A DNA stretch of 64,000 bases from Caprella mutica (taxonomy: Eukaryota > Arthropoda > Malacostraca > Amphipoda > Caprellidae): NCBI GenBank assembly GCA_947561585.1, contig CANNZV010002573.1, positions 1 to 64,000 on the forward strand. Reading direction: 5' to 3'. This document shows, one piece after another, positions 11,101 to 21,196 of the stretch (positions within the stretch are counted from its first letter, which is position 1; each line of letters opens with the position of its first letter). The position numbers were made by a program, and so were the translations under genes. Below the pieces are notes generated by a model. The model had not been told where the DNA came from. It was given only the letters and a program-made list of their open reading frames with translations, and made no database searches.

Positions 11101-14100
11101 AGAGAATAGTAATCACTACACAATATATACATGTACGTTTTATTAAAAGTGTACATGAGAATTTTATTTTATTATTATGAAATCACACTTTATGTAGAAC
11201 CTATTATTTTAATACCAATTTTTTACCCCCCTCCCCTCTCCTCAGGCTCCTCCATCCACACTGCCTCCTCTCTGTTAGAGGAGCTGAAGTACCTTTTTGA
11301 AGAGAGGAGCTCTCACTCTTTGAAGAAAGTGGAGGAGACTGTGGAGAGATTGTTCACAACATTGCTACAATATTACGCCAATACCACCATAAGGGAGAGG
11401 AGTAGTTACTTCGAGAGGTGAGGAGTAGTTACTGTGAGAGGAGTTGTTACTGTGAGTGGTGAGGAGTAGTTACTGTGAGAGGTGAGGAGTAGTTACTGTG
11501 AGAGGTGAGGAGTAGTTACTGTGAGAGGAGTAGTTACTTCGAGAGGTGAGGAGTAGTTACTGTGAGAGGAGTAGTTACTTCGAGAGGTGAGGAGTAGTTA
11601 CTGTGAGAGGAGTAGTTACTGCGAAAAGAGTAGTTATTGTGAGAGGAGTAGTTACTGTGAGAGGAGTAGTTAGTGTGAGAGGTGAGGAGTAGTTACTGTG
11701 AGAGGAGTAGTTACTGTGAGAGGAGTAGTTACTGTGAGAAGAGTAGTTACTTCGAGAGGTGAGGAGTAGTTACTGTGAGAGGAGTTGTTACTGTGAGAGG
11801 AGTAGTTACTGTGAGAGGAGTAGTTTCTGTGAGAGGAGTAGTTACTGTGAGAGGAGTAGTTACTGTGAGAGGAGTAGTTACTGTGAGAGGAGTAGTTACT
11901 GTGAGAGGAAAATTTACTGTGAGAGGAGTAGTTACTGTGAGAGGAAAATTTACTGTGAGAGGAGTAGTTACTGTGAGAGGAGTAGTTACTGTGAGAGGAA
12001 AATTTACTGTGAGAGGAGTAGTTACTGTGAGAGGAGTAGTTACTGTGAGAGGAGTAGTTACTGTGAGAGGAGTAGTTACTGTGAGAGGAGTAGTTATCAC
12101 TACTCCTCTCCATTTCAAGTTAGTTTTACTATATTCTTTAGCACACATAGTTACCTATAGGTTACAGAGGAAGATTACATAGTAGACGTTAGAGTTTACA
12201 GATCAGCCCAGGTTAGGACTAGCCTATCTTTGTGACTCTGAACTGTCTCTCACTGCTAAGGACTCTCTCTAACTCCCCATTGACTGTTAATATACAGTGT
12301 TCAGTCTTCACTAACCTAGCATCTAGTTCCTAAGCCACAGTGTAAGAATGTGTGTAAGGTTATCTCCTAGACTGTACTATGTAGAAAGCACACAGAATGT
12401 CAATTGATAGCCAGACCTCTAAAAGTGATTCTGTAGTTTGTAACGGCGTTAAAAAGATGCACTCTTCCTAATATTTAATGCAATTTGTGATGGCTAAAAT
12501 ATTTAACCGGCTCTAAGTCACAGTAGTTACTGTTAGAAGAGTAGTTATTTTACGAAATGATATATCATTATTTTAGTTTTTTACCGATCCGTTCATAGCT
12601 ATTCCCGTTAAAATATTCCAAACTCTCAGTTTTCCCTACTCTCTCTATCTATTTTTCCCGCAGTTACCCCACTGACTCCCCCTGGTACGTGCCTCCCCCA
12701 CCTCTACCCGTGTTCCACCAGTCTGAGGCGGTGGAAGCAGTTCGTATCTACAGTGAACTCTTCACAAACAACTGGGAGTTACTAGTCACTCTGGTGAGAC
12801 TAGTAGGACTTTATTTACACCAAATGCTCTATATGTACAGTACAGTAAAAATTTAATTGAAGAGATGGAACTCTTTACTTTTGTGGTCTGAAATTTTTCA
12901 TGATTTACTTTTTTTACAAGAAAAGAGATCCGAAAAGATTCATACAATCAAGAGGTTATTTGAACACACGAGGTTTTTAGGTTTCAACCTTTCGAATAGA
13001 AGGATTTCCATTCATCATCAGGAAAAAGACTATTGTACACCTCTTGTTCTGATGATGAATGGACATCTTTCTATTCAAAAGCGTGAAATCAAAAATACCC
13101 TTCGAATTTCAGTTTAAATAACCTCTTGATAATACAGTCAAAATAAATACTACACATTGCTAATCAAATTTGAAATATTTTATAAACACTTTTGAAACTA
13201 TTTTGCATAATAAGTAAGCTGTAATTAAACTTTAAAATTAATTATCTGTTGAAATAAACCCTTGACAATACAACGGCGCCATATAATTTCCAGCGGCGAT
13301 ACTTAAATCTACATTGAGATAAAAAAAACATTGCAGTTAAGGAAATTTTATAATTATTATATGAATCCATTATACAGTATGGGCCACAAAAATGTTTCCT
13401 CTTTTTCAAAACCTTTAAATCGTTAACCAATGGACAAAAGAGCTGTATCTTGGTCTTTTTTTTACCGCCTCTTATTGTACTATTAACAGGTAAAAATTAT
13501 TTTTAACTGATGGACATAGTTTAAGAACAGGTAAGCAAAGAGTGAGGGTGACTATTTTTGTCATTGCGCAAAGGTCATTCTTAGAGCTAACTCTGTGATT
13601 TTACTTACTAAAAGGAAGTGAATAAAAAAGGGGAAAAATTTTAATGGTAGAAATTTTAAATACAGGGTGCTTACACTTCTTCATTAAAAACTATTTTGAA
13701 ATAGAACAACTTCAGTGACATTTTGATTTCATTGAAGTTTTCACTATGAATATTCGTTCTTCGCTTGTTCATTGCATGGTTAAGGCTCGCTTCACACTTG
13801 CATTTTTAACAGCGCGGGAAAAAGCTCTTCCTAAAATGTGTTCACACATGCATTTTTTTATCTTTGAATTAAAAATTTAATGTGATTTTCCCATCATCGA
13901 TAAAAAATACGCAATTGTAAACACATTTTAAGAAGAGCTTTTTTCCGCGGTGTTAGAAATGCAAGTGTGAAGCGAGCCTTAACCATGCAATAAACAAGCG
14001 AAGAACGAATATTCATAGTGAAAACTTCAATGAGATCAAAATGTCACTGAAGTTGTTCAATTTCCAAATAGTTCCAAAGGAAGAAGTTTAAGCACCCTGT

Positions 14101-14920
14101 ATTAAAATGTCAACCAATGTAATTTTTTCCTTTTAGTAAGGAAAATCACAAAGTTAGCTTTAAGATGACAAAAATAGTCACCCTCACTCTTTGCTTACTT
14201 GTTCTTAAACTATATCCATCAGTTCAAAATAGTTTTACCAGTTAATAGTACAATAAGAGACGGTGAAAAAGAGACCAAGATCCAGTGTTTTCGTCTATTG
14301 GTTAACGATTTATAAGTATTTGAAAAAGCGGAAACATTTTTGTGGCCCATATTGATGTTCAGTATAAATAATTACTGTATATACCTTGAATTTTATGTAC
14401 AAAACTTGTAACTATTACTGAGTTTACTGCTTCATTAATCCATACTGATTTGTTGCAGGTGTCAGACGCCATTCTCACATGTCCCATCCTCAGTTCCTCT
14501 GCCTCACTCTCACGCTCCTCTCCCTCTTACTCGGCCATGCCATCATTCCCTCCTCACATGAACCCCCACCTGTACATCATCCCCTCCTCCTCCCACCCAG
14601 TGGTGCACACTCCCCCCGATAACACCCCGGCGGTGTATGCCTACCTCGTTACTTCCAATGGCGGTCTCACTCACCCGGATGCAGACATTGCCGCCATCTT
14701 TGGGGGATTGGAGGGCATCTTAGAGGATAACCTCCACAGTGACTTCATCGAGAGGATGCAGAGCATGTTCAAGATGTTTGTGAGGACGGGTAAGCCAGTG
14801 CGCGAAGGTCCCACTCCGGCACACTTAGGCAGTTACCGGGTGGGGGATATGGGGGTGGAGAGGAAGAGGAAACTCTGCCAATTCTGGGAGAAGTGGCGGT
14901 CTCTGGCAATGAGGTACTGA
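4959..14920 (+). CDS. Nrt: Neurotactin-like gene (full coding span, 12 exons)
   Basis: Twelve GT-AG exons (4959-5144, 6773-6921, 7110-7260, 7643-7796, 9199-9286, 9477-9699, 9969-10274, 10355-10441, 10601-10883, 11246-11417, 12664-12793, 14459-14920) join in consistent phase to 2391 nt, or 796 aa. The protein has an unstructured N-terminal half-domain (1-213) rich in Arg, Ser and Pro, a single membrane segment (214-233) preceded by basic residues (type II, N-terminus inside), and an extracellular carboxylesterase-like domain (about 245-796). The nucleophile elbow reads GHRAG, with Arg440 where active esterases have Ser, so it is catalytically dead. From family knowledge, insect neurotactin shares this GHRAG elbow and topology; it is a cell-adhesion receptor for the secreted Ig protein Amalgam in axon guidance. 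Drosophila Nrt is about 846 aa. Alternatives such as gliotactin or neuroligin are type I membrane proteins and fit less well. Confidence 0.9.
5921..6760. repeat. 20-bp minisatellite, 42 copies, in Nrt intron 1
   Basis: Forty-two perfectly phased copies of GTTCTAAGRTAGTAACGAGT with no insertion or deletion. They differ only at a few positions (A/G at base 9, TCTAAG versus TCAAAG, TAACG versus TTACG). The array stops 12 bp before the exon 2 acceptor, so it fills the place where a branch point and pyrimidine tract would normally lie. Confidence 0.97.
6773..6921 (+). CDS. Nrt: Nrt coding exon 2 (aa 63-112)
   Basis: Acceptor ATTCCACCACAG (weak pyrimidine tract, directly after the 20-bp array) and donor GTGAGA; ends in phase 2. 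Encodes a strongly basic cytoplasmic segment including KYKRRDRHRDKRKG. Phase matches exons 1 and 3. Confidence 0.82.
7110..7260 (+). CDS. Nrt: Nrt coding exon 3 (aa 112-162)
   Basis: Acceptor TTTCACCAG, donor GTGAGC, starts in phase 2 and ends in phase 0. Encodes an acidic, Pro/Ser-rich cytoplasmic segment (SPNSPSLDHSPHPTPYRED). Confidence 0.82.
7643..7796 (+). CDS. Nrt: Nrt coding exon 4 (aa 163-214)
   Basis: Acceptor TTTTACTCACAG, donor GTGAGT, ends in phase 1. Encodes the juxtamembrane cytoplasmic part, finishing in WDRRKYL. These basic residues just before the membrane segment fix the inside-positive orientation. Confidence 0.85.
8046..8907. mobile_element. Non-autonomous DNA transposon with GTCACAC termini, in Nrt intron 4
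   Basis: The inverted ends AAGCCCCGGTCACAC (left) and GTGTGACCGGGGCTT (right) are exact complements. The similarity continues inward through a TTTGTTGG(G/C)GCG block. The interior carries many subterminal GCGGTGG/GCGTTGG repeats in both orientations and no transposase. No clear target-site duplication is visible, so the superfamily is not assigned. A related truncated copy lies at 60303-60595. Confidence 0.8.
9199..9286 (+). CDS. Nrt: Nrt coding exon 5, transmembrane segment (aa 214-243)
   Basis: Acceptor TTTTCTTTTACAG, donor GTAAGA. Encodes ILCLLLFLLLGLVILLSVYW, a 20-residue hydrophobic span, followed by a short polar extracellular stalk. This is the only membrane segment in the protein. 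Confidence 0.9.
9477..9699 (+). CDS. Nrt: Nrt coding exon 6, start of esterase-like domain (aa 243-317)
   Basis: Acceptor with a long C/T tract and CCGTAG, donor GTGAGC, ends in phase 0. Encodes the first strands of the carboxylesterase fold: a CGTVRG motif and then FLGVPYAVPPVGERRF, the classic start of the family (F.G.PYA.PP...RF). Cys residues at TSCG, HCWQG and QQCW are candidates for the first disulfide. Confidence 0.92.
9969..10274 (+). CDS. Nrt: Nrt coding exon 7 (aa 318-419)
   Basis: Acceptor CTCCTCCCAG, donor GTGACT, 102 whole codons. Contains SEDCLHLDIFTP (the esterase EDCLYLN signature) and the core strand PVVVFVGGASMAGD. In active esterases the region after this strand is the oxyanion-hole HGGG; here it reads VGGAS, so that site is altered as well as the nucleophile. 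Confidence 0.92.
10355..10441 (+). CDS. Nrt: Nrt coding exon 8, nucleophile elbow (aa 420-448)
   Basis: A short exon of 29 codons encoding VSRNIEHFGGDPKAVTLLGH and then RAGSALSYA. FGGDP followed by the strand and elbow is the most conserved stretch of the carboxylesterase fold. Catalytic Ser of G-x-S-x-G is Arg440 here (GHRAG), as in insect neurotactins. Flanked by an 80-bp and a 159-bp intron. Confidence 0.95.
10474..10523. repeat. Imperfect hairpin inside short Nrt intron 8
   Basis: Left arm CCTTTCGCCAAAAACCCTT and right arm AAAGGGTTTTGGACGAAAGG pair over about 18 bp with one bulge around an 11-nt loop. It sits in the middle of a 159-bp intron, just after the exon encoding the nucleophile elbow. 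Confidence 0.8.
10601..10883 (+). CDS. Nrt: Nrt coding exon 9 (aa 449-543)
   Basis: Acceptor TTTCTATTCACAG, donor GTGAGA, ends in phase 1. Continues the esterase-like fold after the elbow (ILSSPRLSGLIHKLWLSGSP, in the position of the family's SGS block). Includes a Cys pair NCSSLQCLQSL and the segment PWLVSDGVYIPF, which corresponds to the family's P..DG.FLP region. Confidence 0.9.
11246..11417 (+). CDS. Nrt: Nrt coding exon 10 (aa 543-600)
   Basis: Acceptor CCTCTCCTCAG. The donor GTGAGG at 11418 is the only choice that rejoins exon 11 in phase. Encodes a Glu/Lys-rich helical segment and a potential N-glycosylation site (YANTT). The last seven codons (RERSSYFE) and the donor itself are the first unit of the minisatellite that fills the following intron. 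Confidence 0.85.
11396..12096. repeat. 18/23-bp minisatellite spanning the Nrt exon 10 donor
   Basis: Tandem units of GAGGAGTAGTTACTGTGA (18 bp), with 23-bp versions that include an extra GGTGAG, running from the last codons of exon 10 through about 680 bp of intron 10. Early units alternate lengths; later ones (11800-12090) are regular, with GAAAATTTACTGT variants. Many units contain GAGAG followed by GTGAGG, a copy of the real splice donor. The open frames on both strands here come only from the 18-bp period. Confidence 0.95.
12083..12110. repeat. Perfect hairpin closing the intron 10 array
   Basis: The last repeat unit is followed by its own inverse: GAGAGGAGTAGT, a 4-nt loop TATC, then ACTACTCCTCTC (12-bp perfect stem). 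Confidence 0.9.
12664..12793 (+). CDS. Nrt: Nrt coding exon 11 (aa 600-643)
   Basis: Acceptor ATTTTTCCCGCAG with a strong pyrimidine tract, donor GTGAGA, ends in phase 0. Encodes TDSPWYVPPPPLPVFHQSEA and a helical segment EAVRIYSELFTNNWELLVTL. Phase joins exon 10 (2+1) and exon 12. Confidence 0.88.
12948..13129. mobile_element. Short fold-back MITE in Nrt intron 11
   Basis: A 182-bp near-palindrome. TCAAGAGGTTATTT at the left is complementary to AAATAACCTCTTGA at the right. The arms continue inward to CATTCATCATCAG / CTGATGATGAATG around a short centre. No coding capacity beyond an accidental open frame. Confidence 0.85.
13378..14351. mobile_element. Giant fold-back (hairpin) element in Nrt intron 11
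   Basis: A 970-bp near-palindrome. The left end TGGGCCACAAAAATGTTTCC reappears inverted at the right end, and the arms pair over almost their whole length of about 400-480 bp each. They include the inner block AAGGCTCGCTTCACACTTGC and its complement near the centre (13786-13980). TA flanks both ends, compatible with Tc1/mariner-type insertion. No transposase. The arms have diverged by scattered substitutions and small indels, so the insertion is not very recent. Confidence 0.9.
14459..14920 (+). CDS. Nrt: Nrt coding exon 12, C-terminus (aa 644-796)
   Basis: Acceptor TGATTTGTTGCAG. The open frame runs to TGA at 14918. Encodes the C-terminal third of the esterase-like domain, including AVYAYLVTSNGGLTHPDADI and AAIFGG, which align with the C-terminal block of Drosophila neurotactin. 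The final segment (FWEKWRSLAMRY) is the usual end helix. Confidence 0.92.
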   Translation: MSDAILTCPILSSSASLSRSSPSYSAMPSFPPHMNPHLYIIPSSSHPVVHTPPDNTPAVYAYLVTSNGGLTHPDADIAAIFGGLEGILEDNLHSDFIERMQSMFKMFVRTGKPVREGPTPAHLGSYRVGDMGVERKRKLCQFWEKWRSLAMRY

Positions 14921-15947
14921 TGGAGAGCCTCATTCATGCAACGTAAATCTTAGTTATGTCTTCATACTGAAGTCCTTTGTACCTATAATGCTCATCTCAT
15001 TGTTTCTCACCAATTCAGTCCAGAGATTATTTCTAGCAACACTTTAATGAATATTGGGAAGAAATGCATTACTCCATATTCAAGCCAATTTTATTTTTCG
15101 ACAGTCTGGAACTTTTCTTAACAATCCATCCATTCTGCCGTCACAAATTAGTGTGTGTATCATTGTCCCTTTGCATGTAGTAGGTTCTTCACATCACTCA
15201 TGGAGACATACTAGCTCTAACTAACGAATAACCTCCCCCTGTAACTCTCAATTGTTATTTAACGTTAAAGCTGTCCATTTGAAGTTAAGGTAACGTCCCA
15301 AAGCAACTGAACTGGTCCAATGGTTTGTCCTAATGTCCTAAGTACTTTAAAGGTCCCCTCCGTGCTCTCAATCAATACGACTATTGTCTATCATCACTTT
15401 GCTGTGAAATTGATTAGCATATGTTTTCTATATACTTTTAAAGATATTTATAATCAGTACACTACAATATCCGATTTACTTCTCAGTTCCTAACTTGAAA
15501 TTCAAAGGAAAAGATTACAAACAGTTTGTTTGAATGTCAGTTAGGTAGGTATTATCAATGAAATATTAAATATTCAGGTAAAGGTAGAAAATGAAAGAAA
15601 AGAAACTTTTATTCACTTAAGGTAATCATTGACAGTTAAAACGAAGGCTAAATATGCATTGTTTGTTTATAAATTCCTAACCGGAAACCAAAACAAAGAG
15701 TGTACAATCTTTTTCTTCAGCTTCAAATTAGTGTTTCGTAATATTATTTAATACTTTAAAAGCATACAAAAAATATATACTGAACTAAATTTTATGCGGT
15801 TTGCAGATTAATGATTCTAGACCTTATACCTTAGTTCTACAACATTATGTAATGAACTCATTTTTTCCCACAAGCCTGGAGAGGACCTTAAACATCTCAC
15901 TGCCAATGTAGAGATAGTAGTTGTTAATGTTGGAGCTGATAGTAGTG
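14921..15947. other. Nrt 3' flank, no further gene seen
   Basis: Probably holds the Nrt 3' UTR, but there is no canonical AATAAA close to the stop codon, so the transcript end cannot be placed. Otherwise unique AT-rich DNA. Confidence 0.4.
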
Positions 15948-16508
15948 TGCAGTGATATTTATTGCGGTGATATTTATTGCAGTGATATTTATTGCAATGA
16001 TATTTATTGCAGTGATATTTATTGCAATGATATTTATTGCAGTGATATTTACTGCAATGATATTTATTGCAGTGATATTTACTGCAGTGATATTTATTGC
16101 AGTGATATTTACTGCAGTGATATTTATTGCAGTGATATTTACTGCAATGATATTTATTGCAGTGATATTTACTGCAGTGATATTTATTGCAGTGATATTT
16201 ACTGCAGTGATATTTATTGCAGTGATATTTATTGCAGTGATATTTACTGCAATTATATTTATTGCAGTGATATTTACTGCAGTGATATTTATTGCAGTGA
16301 TATTTACTGCAATGATATTTATTGCAGTGATATTTACTGCAGTGATATTTATTGCAGTGATATTTACTGCAGTGATATTTATTGCAGTGATATTTACTGC
16401 AATGATATTTATTGCAGTGATATTTACTGCAGTGATATTTATTGCAGTGATATTTACTGCAGTGATATTTATTTGAGTGATATTTATTGCAGTGATATTT
16501 ACTGCAGT
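15948..16508. repeat. 15-bp minisatellite with 30-bp dimer order
   Basis: About 37 copies of TGCAGTGATATTTAT. Alternation of TTATTGC and TTACTGC makes a 30-bp dimer, and AATG variants recur at a longer spacing. Because 15 is divisible by 3, several frames on both strands stay open for 170-240 codons. These low-complexity frames are not genes. Confidence 0.95.
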
Positions 16509-16844
16509 AAATACCAACGCAATTCATCATTTTTTTTATAATATTTCATATTCTAGGCTATAAAAAAGGCTTTGCCAATGGCTTCACTGTTGAAAATGTT
16601 AATGTACATAGTGGTAGTGTTTTCCTTTTATGAATAAATAGGATTTATAAGGTGGACTTTTATATGTTATATTGAAGTGAGTCATTTTAAATTAAATAGA
16701 GTGAAATGATGTCATTATATGATAATAAATTAGAAATTCGAAAATGTATTATTTTATTTTTAAATTGAGTGTAATGATGATCAGTGACTTAATTAACTCA
16801 TTTATTTCTACCTTTTGTATTAATTCACTAATTATTAGAGTGTT

Positions 16845-19455
16845 ATGTCCACTGCTGTCAGTCTCATGTCCACTGCTGTCAGTCTCATGTGTCCTGCTGT
16901 CAGTCTCATGTGTCCTGCTGTCAGTCTCATGTGTCCTGCTGTCAGTCTCATGTATCCTGCTGTCAGTCTCATGTGTCCTGCTGTCAGTCTCATGTGTCCT
17001 GCTGTCAGTCTCATGTCCACTGCTGTCAGTCTCATGTCCACTGCTGTCAGTGTCATGTACACTGCTGTCAGTGTCATGTCCACTGCTGTCAGTGTCATGT
17101 CCACTGCTGTCAGTCTCATGTCCACTGCTGTCAGTCTAATGTCCACTGCTGTCAGTCTTTCATGTCCACTGCTGTCAGTCTTTCATGTCCACTGTTGTCA
17201 GTCTCATGTCCACTGCTGTCAGTCTTTCATGCCCACTGCTGTCAGTCTCATGTCCACTGCTGTCAGTTTCATGTCAACTGCTGTCAGTCTCATGTGTCCT
17301 GCTGTCAGTCTCATGTCCACTGCTGTCAGTCTCATGTCCACTGCTGTCAGTGTCATGTCCACTGCTGTCAGTCTTGTGTCCACTGCTGTCAGTTTCATGT
17401 TCACTGCTGTCAGTGTCATGTACACTGCTGTCAGTGTCATGTCCACTGCTGTCAGTGTCATGTCCACTGCTGTCAGTCTCATGTCCACTGCTGTCAGTAT
17501 CATGTCCACTGCTGTCAGTCTTTCATGTCCACTGCTGTCAGTCTTTCATGTCCACTGTTGTCAGTCTCATGTCCACTGCTGTCAGTCTTTCATGCCCACT
17601 GCTGTCAGTCTCATGTCCACTGCTGTCAGTTTCATGTCAACTGCTGTCAGTCTCATGTGTCCTGCTGTCAGTCTCATGTCCACTGCTGTCAGTCTCATGT
17701 CCACTGCTGTCAGTGTCATGTCCACTGCTGTCAGTCTTGTGTCCATTGCTGTCAGTCTCATGTTCACTGCTGTCAGTGTCATGTACACTGCTGTCAGTGT
17801 CATGTCCACTGCTGTCAGTGTCATGTCCACTACTGTCAGTGTCATGTCCACTGATGTCAGTCTCATGTCCACTGCTGTCAGTCTTTCATGTCCACTGCTG
17901 TCAATCTTTCATCTCCACTGCTGTCAGTCTCATGTCCACTGCTCTCAGTCTTTCATGCCCACTGCTGTCAGTCTCATGTCCACTGCTGTCAGTTTCATGT
18001 CAACTGCTGTCAGTCTCGTGTCCACTGCTGTCAGTCTCATGTCCACTGCTGTCAGTCTCATGTCCACGGCTGTCAGTCTCATGTCCACTGCTGTCAGTCT
18101 CATGTCCACTGCTGTCAGTTTAGTGTCCACTGCAGTCAGTCTCATGTCCACTGCTGTCAGTCTCATGTCCACTGCTGTCAGTTTCATGTCCACTGCTGTC
18201 AGTCTCATGTCCACTGCTGTCAGTTTCATGTCAACTGCTGTCAGTCTCATGTCCACTGCTGTCAGTCTCATGTCCACTGCTGTCAGTTTAATGTCAACTG
18301 CTGTCAGTCTCATGTCCACTGCTGTCAGTCTCATGTCCACTGCTGTCATTCTCATGTCCACTGCTGTCAGTCTCATGTCCACTGCTGTCAGTTTAGTGTC
18401 AACTGCAGTCAGTCTCATGTCCACTGCTGTCAGTCTCATGTCCACTGCTGTCAGTCTTTCATGCCCACTGCTGTCAGTCTTTCATGTCCACTGCTGTCAG
18501 TCTCATGTCCACTGCTGTCAGTCTTTCATGCCCACTGCTGTCAGTCTTTCATGTCCACTGCTGTCTGTCTTTCATGTCCACTGCTGTCAGTTTCATGTCC
18601 ACTGCTGTCAGTCTTTCATGTCCACTGCTGTCTGTCTTTCATGTCCACTGCTGTCAGTTTCATGTCCACTGCTGTCATTCTTTCATGTCCACTGCTGTCA
18701 GTCTTTCATCTCCACTGCTGTCAGTCTCATGTCCACTGCTCTCAGTCTTTCATGCCCACTGCTGTCAGTCTCATGTCCACTGCTGTCAGTTTCATGTCAA
18801 CTGCTGTCAGTCTCGTGTCCACTGCTGTCAGTCTCATGTCCACTGCTGTCAGTCTTTCATGCCCACTGCTGTCAGTCTTTCATGTCCACTGCTGTCTGTC
18901 TTTCATGTCCACTGCTGTCAGTTTCATGTCCACTGCTGTCAGTCTTTCATGTCCACTGCTGTCTGTCTTTCATGTCCACTGCTGTCAGTTTCATGTCCAC
19001 TGCTGTCAGTCTCATGTCCACTGCTGTCAGTTTCATGTCCACTGCTGTCAGTCTCATGTCCACTGCTGTCAGTCTCATGTCCACTGCTGTCAGTCTCATG
19101 TCCACTGCTGTCAGTTTAGTGTCCACTGCAGTCAGTCTTTCATGCCCACTGCTGTCAGTCTCATGTCCACTGCTGTCAGTCTTTCATGTCCACTGCTGTA
19201 AGTCTCATGTCCACTGCTGTCGGTCTCATGTCTATTGCTGTCAGTCTCATGTCCACTGCCGTCAGTCTCATGTCCACTGCTGTCAGTCTCATGTCCACTG
19301 CTGTCAGTCTTTCATGTCCACTGCTGTCAGTACTTCATGTCCACTGCTGTCAGTCTTTCATGTCCACTGCTGTCAGTCTCATGTCCACTGCTGTCAGTCT
19401 TTCATGTCCACTGCTGTCAGTATTTCATGTTCACTGCTGTCAGTATTTCATGTCC
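16845..19455. repeat. 21/23-bp minisatellite, about 120 copies
   Basis: Units of TGTCCACTGCTGTCAGTC plus TCA (21 bp) or TTTCA (23 bp). Point variants (TGTCCT, TGTCAAC, GTGTCA) recur in blocks. A segment of about 363 bp is duplicated: the rare ACTGTTG variant is at 17191 and 17554. No unit contains a stop on the + strand in any frame, which is why an 874-codon frame exists. There is no start context, no non-repetitive part and no splice signal to support a protein. Confidence 0.96.
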
Positions 19456-21190
19456 TTTGTCATTTTTAATATTTTTCAAATCTAACCTCAATTTCTAAAA
19501 AGTTTCATCAGAAAATAGTAATTTTTACTGTCTAAATTATCATTAAATTCATTTTCTGAATACTGTTTATTGTCTGTCAAATTTCTAAAGGTGCTTATTG
19601 TTATTAATTAATATTTCTAGCGTCAGTTTTATTAACTCCAAACTATTTTTAAAGGTTAAGAATTTCTACTTCATCAACTGTGATATTTAATGTAAAATAT
19701 ACTTGTTACTCATTTATTGTTTTATTCAACTAGAAAATATTGTTAATTGTGAGCTATCTATTCATTTACATTTTGTTGTTTATTTTTAAAATTCACTTAA
19801 TTTAAGTGCCAAAATAAAAATGAAATGATTATGTAATAATGTAGGTGGCCGGAAATTTCGGTCTTGAGAATTTGGTCTCGGAATTAAAGCATAAATTGCC
19901 GTTATGTAATTTGTTGTATCCGCTAGTTTGTTGTACTACACACTTCAATATTTTTTAATTACCTCATGTTAAATAAATATCAAAACTTGTCAAATTACTT
20001 ATGTTATGTCTCATTGTACACCGGTGAATGTTATTCGCTTTTAATAGATACACTACACATCTTAGAATCCATAATTTCAACTTTTCCTTCTATTGTTCTT
20101 TAATAACATCATTTTAAATGAGACCGAAATTTCTGAGACTGAGTTTTCCTAGAACTAATAATATGTCAGTATTCAGATAAACGTTCCATCACTGCTAGTC
20201 GATATCTTCAGGGAAGTACAAATAGAATGAAAAAAGAACTGTTAAAAGGTTCAGCATTCACTTCATCAGAATGAAAAGTTAAAGACATTAAATAACATTC
20301 CATACCTACTTAGTATTTACACACTATCCTGTGTGTCTCTGTAACAGCCCAGTAGTTACAAATATTATATTATCAATCAATAAACTTATGGTGAAAATAT
20401 TTCTGCAGCATCAGCTATATTTATATCAATATTTTCTTATATTTTACCGTTGATGTTCCTGAAAAACTTTTTCAAACGGGATAAATGAAACAACAGGAAA
20501 GTGATGAACTTATTTGAAAAGTAATTTATTTAAAATAAATTATATACAAGTAACTTTATGTTAACAGTCAATGATCATAAAGTAAAATATATGTACAATA
20601 ATTGCTGCATTGAATATAATTTAAATGCAATTTAGGAAGAGACCATTTATGATAGCATCGGTGAAGTGATTTTGCATAGGAAATACCTAAAAGAGTTTTA
20701 GCTTTAAGAGTTTCGGTTATTAATTTGTACTTAGTTAGAATTATTATTAATTTGATTTTAGTGTCATATATTTGTTTTAAGATACTTATAGAGTAATGGT
20801 AAGAAGGAACGATACCATAGACAGGTAAGTTTAAGCGAGTGATTAAATCAGTTACCGTACTATCAGGTGGTGCTAAGGTCAGGTGATGCTGTATGTATTA
20901 GAGCAGAGTTAATGTCTTATATCATTTTGGCAGTAATGTACATTGTAAACAAAGATTTAATTCTAATCCTCCATTAACATAGTTTAGATACACTACAGTC
21001 TCCAACTTAAACAATCATATTTTGGAAAAAAATATTCATTAATCATACATCCTCTCAAGTTGCAAAACTAAACACTTAAACAATGTAAAAACTAAAACGC
21101 TTTTACTGTCAAAGAACTTACATATTTTATGTACCGAAGCACCCCTTCTTGTAGATGCTAGCCTCTTTTACTTAGCGTTCATAATTAGTG
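19456..21190. other. Intergenic stretch between the two convergent genes
   Basis: AT-rich unique DNA without recognised gene. On the minus strand an AATAAA near 20524-20530 could end the sca transcript, but this is only a motif match. Confidence 0.4.
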
Positions 21191-21196
21191 GACTGA

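Noticed and set aside
11670..12182. Frames of 130-147 codons in the Nrt intron 10 array
   Set aside because: Produced by the 18-bp period. The real coding exon ends at 11417, as shown by phase with exon 11.
12857..13117. An 86-codon frame in Nrt intron 11
   Set aside because: It spans a short fold-back MITE, has no acceptor or donor in a usable phase, and is low in coding character.
15817..16541. Open frames of 170-240 codons on both strands
   Set aside because: By-products of the 15-bp repeat period.
16845..19469. An 874-codon + strand frame
   Set aside because: It lies wholly inside the 21/23-bp minisatellite, and the other two frames are open too. No start context, domain or splice signal.
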